From Phragmites australis (Eukaryota; Streptophyta; Magnoliopsida; Poales; Poaceae): 64,000 nt of DNA. The notes beneath the pieces are model-generated. The model was not told where the DNA came from. It made no database searches and saw only the letters and a program-made list of their open reading frames with translations. The position numbers and the translations under genes were made by a program. The DNA is taken from contig NC_084930.1 of the NCBI RefSeq assembly GCF_958298935.1, forward strand, positions 27,316,001 to 27,380,000. The letters are read 5' to 3'. This document shows positions 1 through 11,384 of this stretch, one piece after another. Positions within the stretch are counted from its first letter, which is position 1; every line of letters starts with the position of its first letter.

Positions 1-1046
1 TTCGACGGTGCAAGCGGGCGGACTTGTAAGTGGTACTAGTTTGCTCTGGGAGTAGTTCTAGTACCGCCGTGCCGAGCGATGTACGATCCACACGGTTGGG
101 GCTGGTTGGAAAATGTTGTCACAAGTACCCCCTTGTGTGCACTTTAGCGGGTGGCACAAGCCGTATGGTCCTCATGTCGTATGGATCCAGGAGTATCCTG
201 CTGCAGGGTGTAAAAATATTTCGAAATACCGCGCTCTCGGTCATGAGCATGCTTCTGTCCATCTGCATCGGTCGTAGAGTTTTCACTTGTGGTTGATGGT
301 TGGATATGTGAGAGATGGTTGAGTTGGTCTTTGTTACATGTATGTTCATAATGGTTCCAATTATTTATGTTCAGTTGGTTATGGCAGGGTAGATTTATGT
401 TGTTGTTGGTTAAGTTAGTTGCTCACACATATATGTCTAGTTTGCTTACCGCTTATGTTTAACTTAACCATGTGGCTTTTCCTTGCTAATAGCTCAATGC
501 ATAATTCTTGGATTTGAGCTATGTATATGTGCTCTATATGGTTTAAGTCTTGCGAGTACCTTCGTACTCATGCCTGCGCTTTCAAGTACTCCTACTGCTG
601 AGGAAGAGGCTATTTTTGGCTACTTCGTGCCTGCCGATTTTGGTGGCGGGCAAGAGTAGTGCATCCTACTCTGTTGGTGGCATTTTTGAAATGGTGCCTA
701 AGGGCATGCGGCGCCGTTATCTTTTGTTGCTTATAAGTTTAACTTTCCGCTGTGTAGTTTTTTTGTGGTTAGGAGTTGAGGGGTTTTATCTCCTCCTAGC
801 TCGCTTTTGTTGCAAATTGTTGAGATCAGTTGCATGCTTAATACTTGTAATATAAATATTTATTACTCGCTCTTTATTAAGCTATGTTGTGATGTACATG
901 TTGAAAGGCATGTGTTCCGATCCTTGGTCACAAAACGCGTGCCGGGACTACCGGGCCGGTATTATGTTTAATCGCTGAAGTCATGATCGTGTCAGTGATC
1001 GACTTAGTGATTAATTAGAATACTGTTTAGACGGTTCCTCACACTA
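1..1046 (+). mobile_element. 3' part of a long Gypsy-type LTR (cut by window edge)
   Basis: This stretch matches, in reverse complement, the LTR at 58,536-61,593 over roughly its last 1 kb. Shared blocks include the start of the window (against about 59,590) and the terminus, which reads ggttcctcacacta here and ggttccccacaaca there. It is therefore the 3' end of the same LTR family in the opposite orientation. It abuts a Copia reading frame at about 1,047 and no primer-binding site follows it, so it is either a solo LTR or the 3' LTR of an element lying mostly left of the window. Open frames inside it look fortuitous. Confidence 0.8.
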
Positions 1047-1234
1047 AGCGACTCTACTAAAAGAACATTAGAGATAGAGAGATCATTGGAGATTGCTATC
1101 TTACCCAAACCTACCATATTTGCCTTAGAGTTATCACGAAAGGTGACTTTGTCATGATCTTCCACATCATCTTCTAGTGAGGTGAACATCTTTATATTAC
1201 CAGTCATATATTGTGTGCATCCACTATCAAGCAC
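1047..1234 (-). pseudogene. Copia protease region remnant
   Basis: The minus-strand frame begins with LDSGCTQYMTG, the usual start of the Copia protease/GAG-pre-integrase region, where the Asp is the catalytic residue and the His of the usual HMTG is replaced by Tyr. The frame continues through an ISNVLLVESL block that normally leads into the pre-integrase domain. It is cut at about 1,047 by the Gypsy LTR, and the rest of pol is missing. Confidence 0.8.
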
Positions 1235-1277
1235 TCAATACTTGCCACCCACTTTGTAGTTAACTTACACACATGGA

Positions 1278-2090
1278 TCAAGCTTTTTGTTTAGGTACCC
1301 AACCAAGTTTGGAACCTTTGAAGTGACTCAAAAGAGCTTTAGGCACCCAAAATTGCCTAGGAAGCTTTCCCTTAGCTTGAATTCCAATGAATTTAACCAT
1401 AACTTTCCCACTTTTAAGTTTATTCAATAGAAAATTGTGATCATTGAAAGTAGACTTGTACTTAGAAGGCAAAGTAGGAAAGAGTTTAGTAGGAATTGGA
1501 CACTCTCTTGTGTGGTGACCGGTGACTTCACAATATTGGTAATATGAACCAACTTCCTTAATGAAGCAATTCTTGATCTTCGGTGACTTGATGATCTTAT
1601 CCACTGGGTTAGGAAAGCATCAATGGCCTCTCTTGTTGTAGTATAATGCATTCTTTATGAGAATTTTCTTGTGCTTGTACTCCCCATTAGTCAATCGAGC
1701 CACACATGAAATTGAGATTTGCAATCTCCTCTTTGAGCTCTTGCTCCCTTATATGGTTAGTCTTAGAAGACGATATACTATCACATGAAAGGAGCATGGT
1801 ATAGCAAGAAGATCATCACAAGAAGTAGATGCATTGAACTTAACAACATCAATAGTATGCAATTCATTCATGCTACGATCAATGGTATCATAAGCTAACT
1901 CAAGTTCTTGATATTTGCATTTCAAGTCAATATGCTCAAATTTTAGCTTCTTGTTACTAGCCTCAAGAGACATGCTATATACAACTATTTCATTATATTT
2001 CTTAAGGACATCATTATATTTAGCAAGCATTAGCATTTTCAAAAGACTTGATTTTAGCGTTTTATTTCTTGATGATAGAAGTATAGTCAT
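1278..2090 (-). pseudogene. Copia gag C-terminal part (coiled coil and second knuckle)
   Basis: Two minus-strand open stretches in different frames make up the C-terminal half of a long Copia gag. The upstream one (1,749-2,090) has the Lys/Glu/Leu-rich coiled-coil pattern and the NASTSCDDL motif common in this family. The downstream one (1,278-1,604) carries CEVTGHHTREC, a degenerate Cys/His knuckle, followed by a FWVPK-type segment just before the protease. Frameshifts and stops separate the parts. Confidence 0.75.
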
Positions 2091-2418
2091 TCATGAGCTT
2101 AGATAGACCATTAGGAGAAAGACAATTATCATCACTACTACTACCATCATCCCTACTACTCATCTTGTTGTTACCTTTTGGCATGAGGCACATAGGTGGT
2201 GGAGATAGAGATGGATCATCATTGGTGATAGTGAGGCCCGCGAAGTTGTTGTCTTCATCATCACTTGAGCTTTCTCCGGAGACTCATTCACCAATAATGT
2301 AGACCTTGCAGTCTCCACCCTTCTTGTTGAAGAGCTCCTTCTTCCTCTTTTCTTGATCCTTCTTCTTGTGTTTGTCCTCATTCTCAATTGCATCAATATT
2401 CTTAGATTTCTTCTTTTT

Positions 2419-3405
2419 TCACTTGTCGGGATGAGGGCAATCATATGATATGTGGCCAAGGTTACCACAATTATAGCACTTCTTCTTGTCTCTGCCATCG
2501 TACTTGTCAAATTTCTTTGGGCGAAATTTGTAGTTTTTGTGATCATAGTTGTAGCCCTTCTTTTGAAACTTGGAGATCATCCTTGTGGTTATTCTCATGA
2601 GAAGAGCAAGCTCGGTGTTAGAGTCGTCACCATCATCATCTTCTTCTTCTTCTTCTTCTTCTTCTTTTTCTTCATATTCATTGCTTTCACTTGATGATGG
2701 TAGCTTCTTCTTCTTCTTCTTCTTCTTCTTCTTCTTCTTCTTCTTCTTCTTCTTCTTCTTCTTCTTCTTCTTGTCAACCATATTAGCCTTGAGAGCAAGA
2801 TTCTTCTTGAATGAAGACTCATGATCTCCAAACAAGAACTTCTCATGAGCACATATCTTCCCAACGGCATCGGTGATAGTCATGTCATTTATGTCCCTTT
2901 CATGAAAAAGAGAGATGATAATGTTGTATTGCGGCTTGGGAAGCACCATCAAGATCCTATGAATAACATCTCCTTGAGACAATTGAGTGAGTTTAAGAGA
3001 ATTGATTTCTTCCACAAACATATTCATGTGAGAATACATATCATTGCATAACTCATTGGGAAGTATCTTGAATTGATTAAGAGCATTTATAAGCACATGA
3101 TATCTTTCCTCACGAATTTTTCTAGAACCCTCATGAAATTCACAAAGAGCAGTCTAAATCTCATTAGCGAATTCCTTGCTCCTAACTCTAGAGAAAACCA
3201 CTTCACTAATTCCCCAAAATATAGCATTTTTTAGCCTTAACATTCCACCTAACTTGTTGGTCGGTAAAAGGTTGATCAAACATAATGGAGCTAGCTAGCC
3301 AAACTTCGGGGAAAATAGCCTCAAGATAGCTCGCCATGCGAACTTTTCAAAAGGCGAAGTTATTTCCCTCAAACTTTGGCACGCTACTTCCACTCCCCGG
3401 GGTCA
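2419..3405 (-). pseudogene. Copia gag N-terminal part with CCHC zinc knuckle
   Basis: From about 3,405 downward the minus strand encodes a typical Copia gag start (FEGNNFAF, then MASYLEAIFPEVW), interrupted by stops. From 3,096 to 2,419 a 225-codon frame is open; it includes LPKPQYNIIISLFHERDI, a long lysine run, an acidic run and a zinc knuckle CYNCGNLGHISYDC. The 3,096 frame begins at a GTG inside the gag rather than at an ATG, so it is not a gene start. Gag would package the element's RNA; this copy cannot make a complete one. Confidence 0.85.
2702..2773. repeat. (CTT)n / (AAG)n microsatellite inside gag
   Basis: An almost perfect trinucleotide run of about 72 bp. In the gag frame on the minus strand it encodes more than 20 consecutive lysines. 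A shorter CTT-rich run at 2,640-2,672 encodes an acidic stretch in the same frame. Confidence 0.95.
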
Positions 3406-3440
3406 TTGCTCTAGGATTTTAAGCCTATCAAGAACACGAG

Positions 3441-3452
3441 GCTCTGATACCA
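3441..3452 (-). other. Primer-binding site of the Copia element
   Basis: Minus-strand TGGTATCAGAGC, complementary to the 3' end of initiator methionine tRNA, lies two bases inside the end of the LTR. It fixes the minus-strand orientation and marks the LTR at 3,455-5,449 as the 5' LTR. Confidence 0.9.
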
Positions 3453-4150
3453 ATTGAAATGATCGAATGATCCAAGAGGGAGTGAATTAGACAATTTAAA
3501 AACTTCTACTGAAAACTAGAATAAATAACAATCATAGCCTAGATGAAAATAAATACGACTACACGAACAAGCTAGGAGAAGGTAACTAAACAAGCAAGAA
3601 AAGGCACTAAGAAAATACGAAATTTAAAGCTTGCAATAATGTAAATGCTCAAAATAAATTATAGAATAGTAAAGAAATGGATAAGAGAACACCGAATTTT
3701 TTCCAAGGTATCGAGTAGTTGGCACTCTCCCTAGTCCTTGTTGGTGCATCCACCAAGGATATTGCTCCCCCTTGAATCACCAAGGCTCAGGTGCTCTCTC
3801 ATGATTATCACTTCTCCATCTCCAAATTGGTGAGCATCAAACCAAGTCCATAGCTCTTCCCGAGGCTCCCACAAGAACTCCAAGAGCTCACCGAGACACC
3901 ACCAATCACCAAAGACCGGCTAGGTATTGCCAACCACAAAGAGTAACAAGCCAATAGCTTCACTTAACCAAGATCAAGCCTAGACTACAGCTAGATGTAC
4001 ACTTGCTACTCTTCAAGCACTAATGATGTCCTTAATCTTCAATTAGGGACTTGCAAATCAACTCAAGTACTCTCTCTTGTTTCTTGATGACACACACAGT
4101 GTATGAACTCCTCTGGGACGCAAGAGAGAGAAATAAAACCAAGTGGAGGG

Positions 4151-4160
4151 GTATTTATAG
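4151..4160 (-). promoter_or_regulatory. TATA box of the Copia LTR
   Basis: Minus-strand CTATAAATAC followed by a CCCTCCAC stretch. The same arrangement occurs in the related LTR at 48,078-48,087, which supports it as the LTR core promoter. Confidence 0.7.
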
Positions 4161-4199
4161 GCTAGAGATCCAAATTATAGCCATTGCCTAGCCACCCAC

Positions 4200-5050
4200 C
4201 TTTTCTGTTAACACCAGATGATCTGGTGAGTATCTCCCTACCCATACCAGACAATTCGTTGAGTACAAACTTTCATTTTCACTGTGCCAGCTGTCATTAG
4301 CCGTTACTCCTGAAAAATAGATCAGTGGAATCATCCGGTAAACATCAACCCAACACCGGACCATCTTGTGAGTACAAACTAGCCAAATTTTCTCATTGCA
4401 ACCCTCTCTGGAAAATATGCTCCGGTGATGATTTCATTGCCATCACCGGAATATCCGATGAGTTAAACTTCTTTTGTCCTTAAAATCTTCTCTGGTAGAA
4501 AAGCTCTGGTGTACATATGTGTTTATCACCAGACTATCCGGTGTGTAGAACTCCTTCAATCCAACCGAAACAACCCTCTCCGAAAATATTACTCCGGTGA
4601 TCCATTATTGCATTCACCAGACCATCCAGTGATTGAAGTTTCTTCTGCAACCAAAAATTGTTCTCTGCAAGAATTGGTCTGGTATACACACCATCTTCAC
4701 CGGACCATCCGATGAACTGAGCTTTATTATTCTTGCCTTGGAATCACCTCTTGAATAATTAGTCTAGTGCAGTCATCAATGCATCACCGGATAACCGATG
4801 AGTTAAAGTTCAATTTTTCCTGGCAATCCCCCTTATGCTGAAAATAGACCAGTGCTCTCACCACACTATCACCGGGCTATCTGGTGTAGCACTTCTAACA
4901 ATTTTGCACACATGTCACCCAGAAAATCATCCGGTGATTACATCACTTTATTCATCGGAGCATCTGGTGCATATACAGTGTTTTCTGTCTTCAGATAACA
5001 ATATGCTCCGATGATATTACTTCGCATAGATCGGATCATCCGGTGAAGTA
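4200..5050. repeat. Array of degenerate CCGGTGA / TCACCGG palindromic units in U3
   Basis: About every 60-90 bp a short imperfect inverted repeat of the form caccgga-N-atccggtga recurs, for example near 4,250, 4,340, 4,430, 4,530, 4,600, 4,690, 4,790, 4,880, 4,960 and 5,040. The spacers differ in sequence while the palindromic core is kept. Confidence 0.8.
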
Positions 5051-5449
5051 AATTTTTCTGAGCTCATCCAATTCAAACTTTCTTGAGCTCTAGCTTCTCG
5101 ACATATTAACCATGAGCTTCTATGAGCTACCTAGTGCTAGAATTTCATAAATGTGCATTAAACCAAGTCTAGACTCACTAGATCAAGCTACTACTCTTAG
5201 TTTCTCTTTATAGTACGGTCAGAAGACTAAAGAAAAACAACCTATACTACTCTAAGTATCCTTCATCTCCTTTGTGACACTTAGAACTAGAAGATCCTTA
5301 ATCTTGGTGCACAAGCCCTTTCATCGCCTATATAATCGCCTTAGGGACAAGAATACCAATTATTATTATGAACTGAATTTTTTATTCCTTTCAAAACAAA
5401 TTGTTAGTCACAATAGTATAGTTATCATTAATCATCGAAACACTTATCA

Positions 5450-6810
5450 CTTAACTAGGGGGTCTAGATGCTACACATGTTTGTAACCGACAAGGCCAAA
5501 CACAATTCAAAACTTTTAGCTTGAACTCCACGTATGGTGGAATATGGCATTAAGTTAGAGTGATGAGCCTGAAACATTTTTTTATCTCATGCAACACATG
5601 GAGAACAGGGACAAGAGGCTTGATGACTATCATCATTTGACACAACTTAATCAGAAGTGTTCTGGATATGTAAATCCGTAGATGTAAATTAACTAGAGTT
5701 CTAACGAGACTCTAGGAATCAGGAATTACGCAATCATCTGATTAAAAAGATGAAAGGAGACTGCGTAAGATCTCTATGATGATAAAGAGCACTAGAGCAG
5801 ATTTGTAACTTCATTTATATCTATTGTAAATCTCATGTGTTTGTAACTGTCTCGATATAGTGAAGATCATCTTTAGGCTACCATGGTTTTTTCTTGTAAA
5901 GGTTTTTCACGTAAAATTGGTGCCTCCTGTGTTCTTGAAATTATTTGTTGTCCCACGTATTTATATTAATTTATTCATAAACAATTGTATATTAGTACGC
6001 TGCACTCTATTACACCATACGCAGAGATATTTGAGTATTTCTCCCACGGAAAAACAACCTTAAGGGAACACTTTGATAATTTTGCATACTGACGGTGCTT
6101 TATGGTGAATTTTGAAAGAACGGCTAGTCCGATTGGGTTTACGTGTACGTTTGATGAAGGGTATACTATCAAAATTGACTGTTAAGACTGTGACAAGTCC
6201 AAGTCAAGGAATTCAAAATGGAATTTGATTTGCGGGAGCGGTCCAAGTCCACGAAACCCAACGGAACGTAACACGCGAATGTAGACCATACGGCCTACGA
6301 TTATTTTGTACTTCTGGTTGATATGTCTGGCCTAAACCAGGAAGTCAGGAAGTCAACAATTTTTTTGTTAGATTTAGAAGACTACTACTAGCAAGTCAAC
6401 AGAATTGTGTGCATTCATGGTCGTTGAAGATATTTCTCTCTAAGCAAATTACACCATGAACTAAGTCCTTGTTCGATTGATATGTAACAGAGTATATTTC
6501 TTCGAAACATTACGGTCCAGTATTCGAGCTTGTGTTGTTCCACAATCCTTCGTTTTCCTTTCACTATCTCCATCGATTTGGTACGTCGATCTGTTCCCAT
6601 ACAACATTTGTCACGGCAAGAGACCTGCCGGCCGTCAAAAGCTACGTAAAATATATACGCAAGACTTTTATCAGGAGCTAGTCTGGTTGATTTAATTTGC
6701 ACCTGCAAGTAGGTACACGCGACTTCTCAGCTCTGGTAGATCGAAAGCATGCTTAGAACTTGAAAACCGCGTGGAAGATCGACCGGCTCGATCGACGGCA
6801 GCAAGCAACT
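5450..6810. other. Non-coding stretch, nothing recognised
   Basis: AT-rich sequence between the Copia LTR and the promoter of the small peptide gene. Short open frames here lack coding character, and I see no TE ends, RNA gene or repeat. Confidence 0.5.
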
Positions 6811-6903
6811 CGTGTCAAATATACATGCGACTGGTCGCGCACGTAAGGAGAACTGATCTTGTATGTTTACATGTATGGAAATTTCTCAAAGCTTTAAGTT
6901 CAC

Positions 6904-6990
6904 CATGCATGCAGAGCGACCCAAGCCAAGGATCGATCAACAACTGATCATGCATGCATGCAGCTTTCATGTACGCAGGCCTATATATAT
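6904..6990 (+). promoter_or_regulatory. Predicted promoter: RY motifs and TATA box
   Basis: CATGCATG occurs at 6,904-6,911 and again, overlapping, at 6,949-6,960. A TATA box (ctatatatat) lies at 6,981-6,990, about 165 bp upstream of the ATG at 7,150, which leaves room for a leader of about 130 nt. RY (CATGCATG) elements are known binding sites of plant B3 factors such as ABI3, FUS3 and LEC2. Their use here is inference. Confidence 0.6.
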
Positions 6991-7149
6991 TTCTTGCCAG
7001 GGTTAGCTCACAACGCAAGCCAAGTTTTAGCAGACCATTAACTAGGTAGTAGCTAGTGAACTAGTGATCGACCAGGACTGTGCGACTGAGAGCAGACAAA
7101 GAGAGGGACATCAAGACCTGCTAGCTATAGCTAGACGTACGCAAGCGCC

Positions 7150-7407
7150 ATGACGAGATCAAAGGTTGTCGCTCCAGTGCTCCTGCTCTTCATGGTCTTA
7201 TCGTGCTCCTGGACCCGGCTTCCGGCTGCCGCCGCGAGGCCTCTGGTCGAGGAAGTACCGGCCGCCGCCGCCGCCGTCGGCTCGGTCATCGTGCTGCCGT
7301 CGATCTGGCGGCTGCGGCACAAGCTACCGCCTCTGGAGATGAAGCAGGGCGCCTCGTGTCAGACGTGGGATCCCAACAATCGATGCCCACCACGACAACG
7401 GCCATGA
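7150..7407 (+). CDS. Small secreted two-cysteine peptide precursor (predicted)
   Basis: This 85-residue frame has the layout of a plant signalling-peptide precursor. Residues 1 to about 29 form a hydrophobic signal peptide (VVAPVLLLFMVLSC core, then an Ala-rich site before RPLVEE). A variable middle with an Ala run follows, then a basic RLRHKLPP segment, and the chain ends in ASCQTWDPNNRCPPRQRP with two cysteines eight residues apart. The ATG at 7,150 is the first start after a well-placed TATA box (6,981-6,990), which supports a real transcription unit. I do not recognise the family. Disulphide-bearing phytocytokines of the short two-Cys type are one possibility, but the C-terminal motif was not matched to any family. 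No intron is needed. It is flanked downstream by a CACTA insertion whose end is about 240 bp beyond the stop codon. Confidence 0.55.
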   Translation: MTRSKVVAPVLLLFMVLSCSWTRLPAAAARPLVEEVPAAAAAVGSVIVLPSIWRLRHKLPPLEMKQGASCQTWDPNNRCPPRQRP

Positions 7408-8318
7408 AACAAAGTAGTGACCCGGCTGACGCGAGTGGGAAAATGGTGTGTGGGGAGAGGTCCAGCAATAAGAAGGGTGCCGCTGTGTAGTAGCACGCTG
7501 ACAAAGATTATTACACTTTGGTATTTGAATTATTTTTTATTCCCTGTTGGTGCAAGTTAAATTGTTTGTTCTTACATTTTCCTCTCTAGTCATGAATCAT
7601 GATATGGTTTGATTATTTCCTATTGGATTTATTTGGAATTAATGTGCGTACACTACCACATAACAGATCATCCGTGTCAATTCAAAATTACCATTAGTAG
7701 TGGTTTTTGAACCGACACGGATTACTCGACACTAATAGTCGGTGACTATCAGTACTGGTTCTGAAACTGGCACTGAAAGTGCTATCAATGTTGGTTATTA
7801 ATTGAAACCGGTACTGATAGTCGGTTCCAAAAATTGATATTCTGAAGTCAAAAAAATGTATCTTTTTGCAACCAACCAGTGACCGAGGCCCGAGCTACTC
7901 CACACGCACACGTTGTGATCATGTTTTTTTGCGCATGTGCGTTCCATTGGATTCGAAGCTATGACCTCCTCCCTCGCGCGTACATTCCTTACCATATCAC
8001 ATATCTCTCTTTGCTGATAGCACTACGAGATATTTTCCTTTTGACCCCTCCTGCCGAAAGTTTGTCATAATTATTTTGGCATCTAAATTACTTCAAATGA
8101 AAAGGTTGTCAATTACAAAGTTATAGATCTTATCAAAAGATATAATTTTTATATAAAGTTTATCTCCATCTAACACCGTATGAAAAAGTTATGAATTTTG
8201 AAAAATCAGTTGTCATCAACTATCAGTGACACAAACCGGCACCGATCCTGTCATTTGAGGTCACTGACATATCAGTGACATGAACCGGTACTAATAGTAA
8301 CTTTTTAGTGCCGGTTCT

Positions 8319-9554
8319 TAGCGGTGGATGGACACCGCAAGCGGGGATCCTAAGGGACCCCCTTTGAGATTCGGCCGGGGACTAATTCTGGATCTACCTC
8401 GTATGTGGGATTAATGTGAGTGTATGGGATCTAGGCGGGACAGATGATTGTCTGCTAGTAGGAGTAAATGCACAAGGGATTTAGACAAGTTCGGATGAGT
8501 GTATGGGATCTAACAAGTCTTGAGCTTCAGTCTTCAACTGCCGGTCTCTCTGAACTTGTGTCGAGGTGAGCTTCGATTAGCCCTCCACTTAGCCTCAACC
8601 TCTCGAACCTTAACTTCCAACTTCCTGAACCTTAACTTCCAACCTCGAGTCTATCTGAGTCTTCACCTCTCTTTCTACGAAGTGCTTCCCCCCTTTTACT
8701 CTACCGGGAGGGAGGCTCGGTGTGCCCAGAACGGGGGCACAAATTCCCGTAAACTATAAATGAAAAGCAACCATTATGGGTCTACAGTTTGATGTTACAG
8801 GGGTTGAAAATGCGCCCTTCGATCGGTCTCGTCACTCATTATGCTCCAACTTTAGCAGGTGCAGGGGGGCCCACTCGCCAGCCGCTGAATATCCCCGCAT
8901 GCCCGTCCGGTCAGAGTAGATCTGACACGGTTTGACGCAGCAGGGCGACAGGCGATACGCCTCGAGCCTATTGATGATATCCTCAAGCCGTCTTCCTTTA
9001 TGGGCCCCGCAGGGTGACGTGCGATGGGACCCGTCGTATTAATTGTGCCCACGCCTCCCTGCCAGACGGTGGTAGGGGCTGACGTACTCAATACGACCGG
9101 CGTGGGGGGAGTGGTTGGATGTGACAGGCCACGCTCCCTCTTAAATACAGCATCAGGCCTCCCACCGATTGACACCTCACCGTAGAGCCCTTACGGGGTC
9201 CACCGGCAAGAGGCTTCTCGGGTCCTCGGGGAACTCTAGGTACTCGGGGGCCAACTATTCTTGATCCCGAGCACCCCCTCCCGGGCCTGGTTCTTCTCGA
9301 GTCCTCGGGGAACTCTGGGTACTCGGGGACCAACTGTTCTTGGCCCCGAGCACCCCCTCCCGAACTTGGCTCTTCTCGGGTCCTCGCGGAACTCTGGGTA
9401 CTCGGGAGTCAACTGTTCTTGGCCTCGAGCACCGCCTCTCGGGTCTGGCTTTTCTCGGGCCCTCGGGAGGACTGTCCCCGAGGGATGGTGCCACGTGGCA
9501 CTGTGTTGTCCTGGCCTCGGGACTCAGGAACCCTCGGTTCCCATATCACCGATA
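8319..9554 (-). repeat. 3' LTR of the nested Gypsy-like element
   Basis: Direct repeat of 11,385-12,712, about 90 bp shorter because roughly 130 bp present at 11,555-11,680 is replaced by a short sequence at about 8,490-8,515. Its outer end reads tagcggtgg where the partner has tgtcggtgg, so the terminal TG..CA is damaged. Confidence 0.8.
9222..9470. repeat. 79-bp tandem repeats in the LTR
   Basis: At least three units start at about 9,222, 9,301 and 9,380 with (g)tcctcggggaactct, and a partial fourth starts at about 9,459. The spacing is 79 bp. The same array is in the partner LTR, so it predates insertion. Confidence 0.85.
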
Positions 9555-9924
9555 GCAGCCCCCGGGCCGGGCCCATCGGCAGGCGATGGCCCAAAAATTA
9601 CGGATGGGGCGCTATTTCCTCGATGTTGTTTGTTCTTCCTTGATGTCCCGAGAGGCAATGGCCGTTCCGAGCCCGGCAGTCTACCCCCGAGAATGAGGTT
9701 GCTCTGGCCACTCATGTTCGAGCAGCAGGACCACCCAAGCGTCCAGCCACCGAGCCCTCGCGAGTGCACGGCTGCTGAGTCAAAGAGACACAGACAGACA
9801 CAAACTTCTTTGCTCGGGAGACAAGTCCACCTGGTACGGTACACGCCACGACCAATGAACGCTTTTCTCCCTGTGACCTCTCAAACAAATAGACCGAAGA
9901 CCTGTGCAGGCGAAAATGCAGCCA

Positions 9925-10950
9925 AGAGTCCCCACGGTTCGATGGTGTCCGGGGTAGGACTGACCAGGCCGAGCACCGATAACCCGCCCCTAGGGTCTAG
10001 GCGGTCCCTACCACTCATGTTCAGCGGTAGGATTACCTGAGAAACCCAGAGGCTCGGTAGTGCTCGGGGTACTACCAAGCCGGCCGGGCACCACAGCCAC
10101 CATAAAGGACCTAGGTCGGCCATTGCCGCCTGTACAGTACACCGACTACTGTCTGTCTTTGTTGTTCCAGAAAAGCGAACATGAGGGCGGGGTTTTGCGC
10201 GCGAGGAGGCTGCCTCGCCGAATAGATTAGCATACGAGGGTCCCGAGGATTACTCGAGAACAATAGTTTATTGCGTATATATGAAAGGAAATTCATATGA
10301 CTTGAGTGACTCACCGAGTAGGTGTCAGCCTTCCGGCCGACCAGGCCAGGAAAGGGTAGATGTCCTGAGCTCGGGGCGCCCGGGAACATGGATTCTCTTG
10401 TGCAGAGCGCTTAAGCCCCCAGGACATCTTTTTAGCACCCGAGCATTGCAAACCCAGTGATGGAACCAGGGGCTAGGCGGTCCCGACCACTCATGTCCGA
10501 GTGGTAGGATTATCCGAGGACCCCAGAGGCTCGACAGCGCCCTGGGCACTGAGGCCCTTGTGGTCGGGCTGCTTGGTTCTCGAGCATTTATCTGTAAGCT
10601 TAAAAAATAGGCAAAGATTCTTTACTTGGTGCGCTCTGTCAGTCCGGTACTCATTATAGTCTGCTCTCATTTTTGACCCGAGACCTCTCGAATGCCCGGA
10701 CCGGTAAAGTGTACAGACAGGGACATGACCAAGAGGTCCAATGGTTCGGTGGTGCCCGGGGTAGGACTGACTAGGCCGAGCACCGACAGCCCGCCCCTGG
10801 GGTCTAGGTGGTACCGACCACTCATGTTTGAGTGGTAGGATTACCCGAGAACCCCAGAGGCTCGGTAGTGCTTTGGGTACTGCCATGCAACCGGGCACCA
10901 CAGCCTACCACAACAGACTTAGGTCAACGATCGCTGCCTGCATCGCATAC
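9925..10950. repeat. Dispersed internal repeats of the Gypsy-like element
   Basis: A block of about 200 bp at 9,925-10,140 recurs at 10,733-10,950; both contain taggactgac, the ccactcatgtt core, ccagaggctcggtagtgct and gggcaccacagcc. A shorter version lies at 10,463-10,560. No coding frame spans them. Confidence 0.75.
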
Positions 10951-11365
10951 CGACCGGCATCCGTCTTTATCAGCGGGAAAATGAGAGAGAGCGTGCTTTC
11001 CTCGCACGAATCGAGCATCTCACCAAGCAAATTAAACATATGGATTCCAGAGGAAAAACTCGAAATAAGAGTAATATGGACGTATATTAATGATTCATAC
11101 AGAAGTGACAAAAAAATAAATAGCAAGTGCTAACTTATGTGGTTGGTATGGTCGTGGCCCTACTGGGCCCAGCGCCATTGTCCCCGGCATGAGGAGGCGC
11201 CGTATGAGCCGACTGTTGACGCCGCTAAGGACGAGGCGGAGCTGGGGGCCCCTCCTTGAGCCCCGTTTTCCATTTCCTCGTTGGAGCCCGAATCAAGGCG
11301 CTGAAGACGATGTCCACCCACCATTTTTTCTTGTAAAAAATGAGGCGGATTCAGGGATGTAACCC

Positions 11366-11383
11366 TCCTACCTGGCGTGCCAG
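11366..11383 (-). other. Putative primer-binding site of the nested Gypsy-like element
   Basis: Minus-strand ctggcacgccaggtagga directly follows the inner end of the LTR at 11,385. It resembles the TTGGCACGCC-type primer sites of grass Gypsy elements, such as the one at about 51,738. It sets the element's orientation. Confidence 0.6.
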
Positions 11384-11384
11384 C

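Larger units (their letters stand above)
1047..5449 (-). mobile_element. Truncated Ty1/Copia element, SIRE/Maximus-like
   Basis: On the minus strand the order is 5' LTR (3,455-5,449), primer-binding site (3,441-3,452), gag, zinc knuckle, gag coiled coil and the start of the protease region. There the element is broken by the Gypsy LTR ending at 1,046. Integrase, reverse transcriptase, RNase H and the 3' LTR are absent from the window. The long gag with a C-terminal coiled coil and an LDSGCT protease start are typical of the Copia lineage I compare it with. Frames are interrupted by stops, so the element is dead. Lineage is assigned from remembered family features, not from a search. Confidence 0.85.
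3455..5449 (-). repeat. 5' LTR of the Copia element
   Basis: On the minus strand the LTR starts TGATAAGTGTTTCGATGATT and ends ...CATTTCA, just before the primer-binding site. The start resembles that of the LTR fragment at 47,241 (TGATTGTGATTTTGGTGATT), including the shared gattaatgat block. The U3 part (about 4,200-5,050) is filled with degenerate CACCGGA..TCCGGTGA units. About 1,995 bp long. Confidence 0.8.

Noticed and set aside
3462..5045. CRISPR-like array of regularly spaced palindromes
   Set aside because: Units are degenerate and their spacing irregular, they lie in a plant LTR U3 region, and no cas-like gene exists. Explained as LTR repeats.
7203..7490. Overlapping 95-codon frame at the peptide gene
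   Set aside because: Lacks a signal peptide, is Arg-rich from GC-rich codons read out of frame, and has no better-placed start than the frame at 7,150.
8311..8330. Clean 5-bp target duplication for the Gypsy-like element
   Set aside because: Left flank (gttct) and right flank (gctat) do not match, and the uninserted copy at about 15,380 has extra bases, so no duplication is claimed.
9261..10040. 259-codon open frame
   Set aside because: Lies across an LTR and the non-coding interior of the Gypsy-like element; its repeats come from the 79-bp tandem array, and related frames appear on the other strand. GC-rich repeats explain its length.
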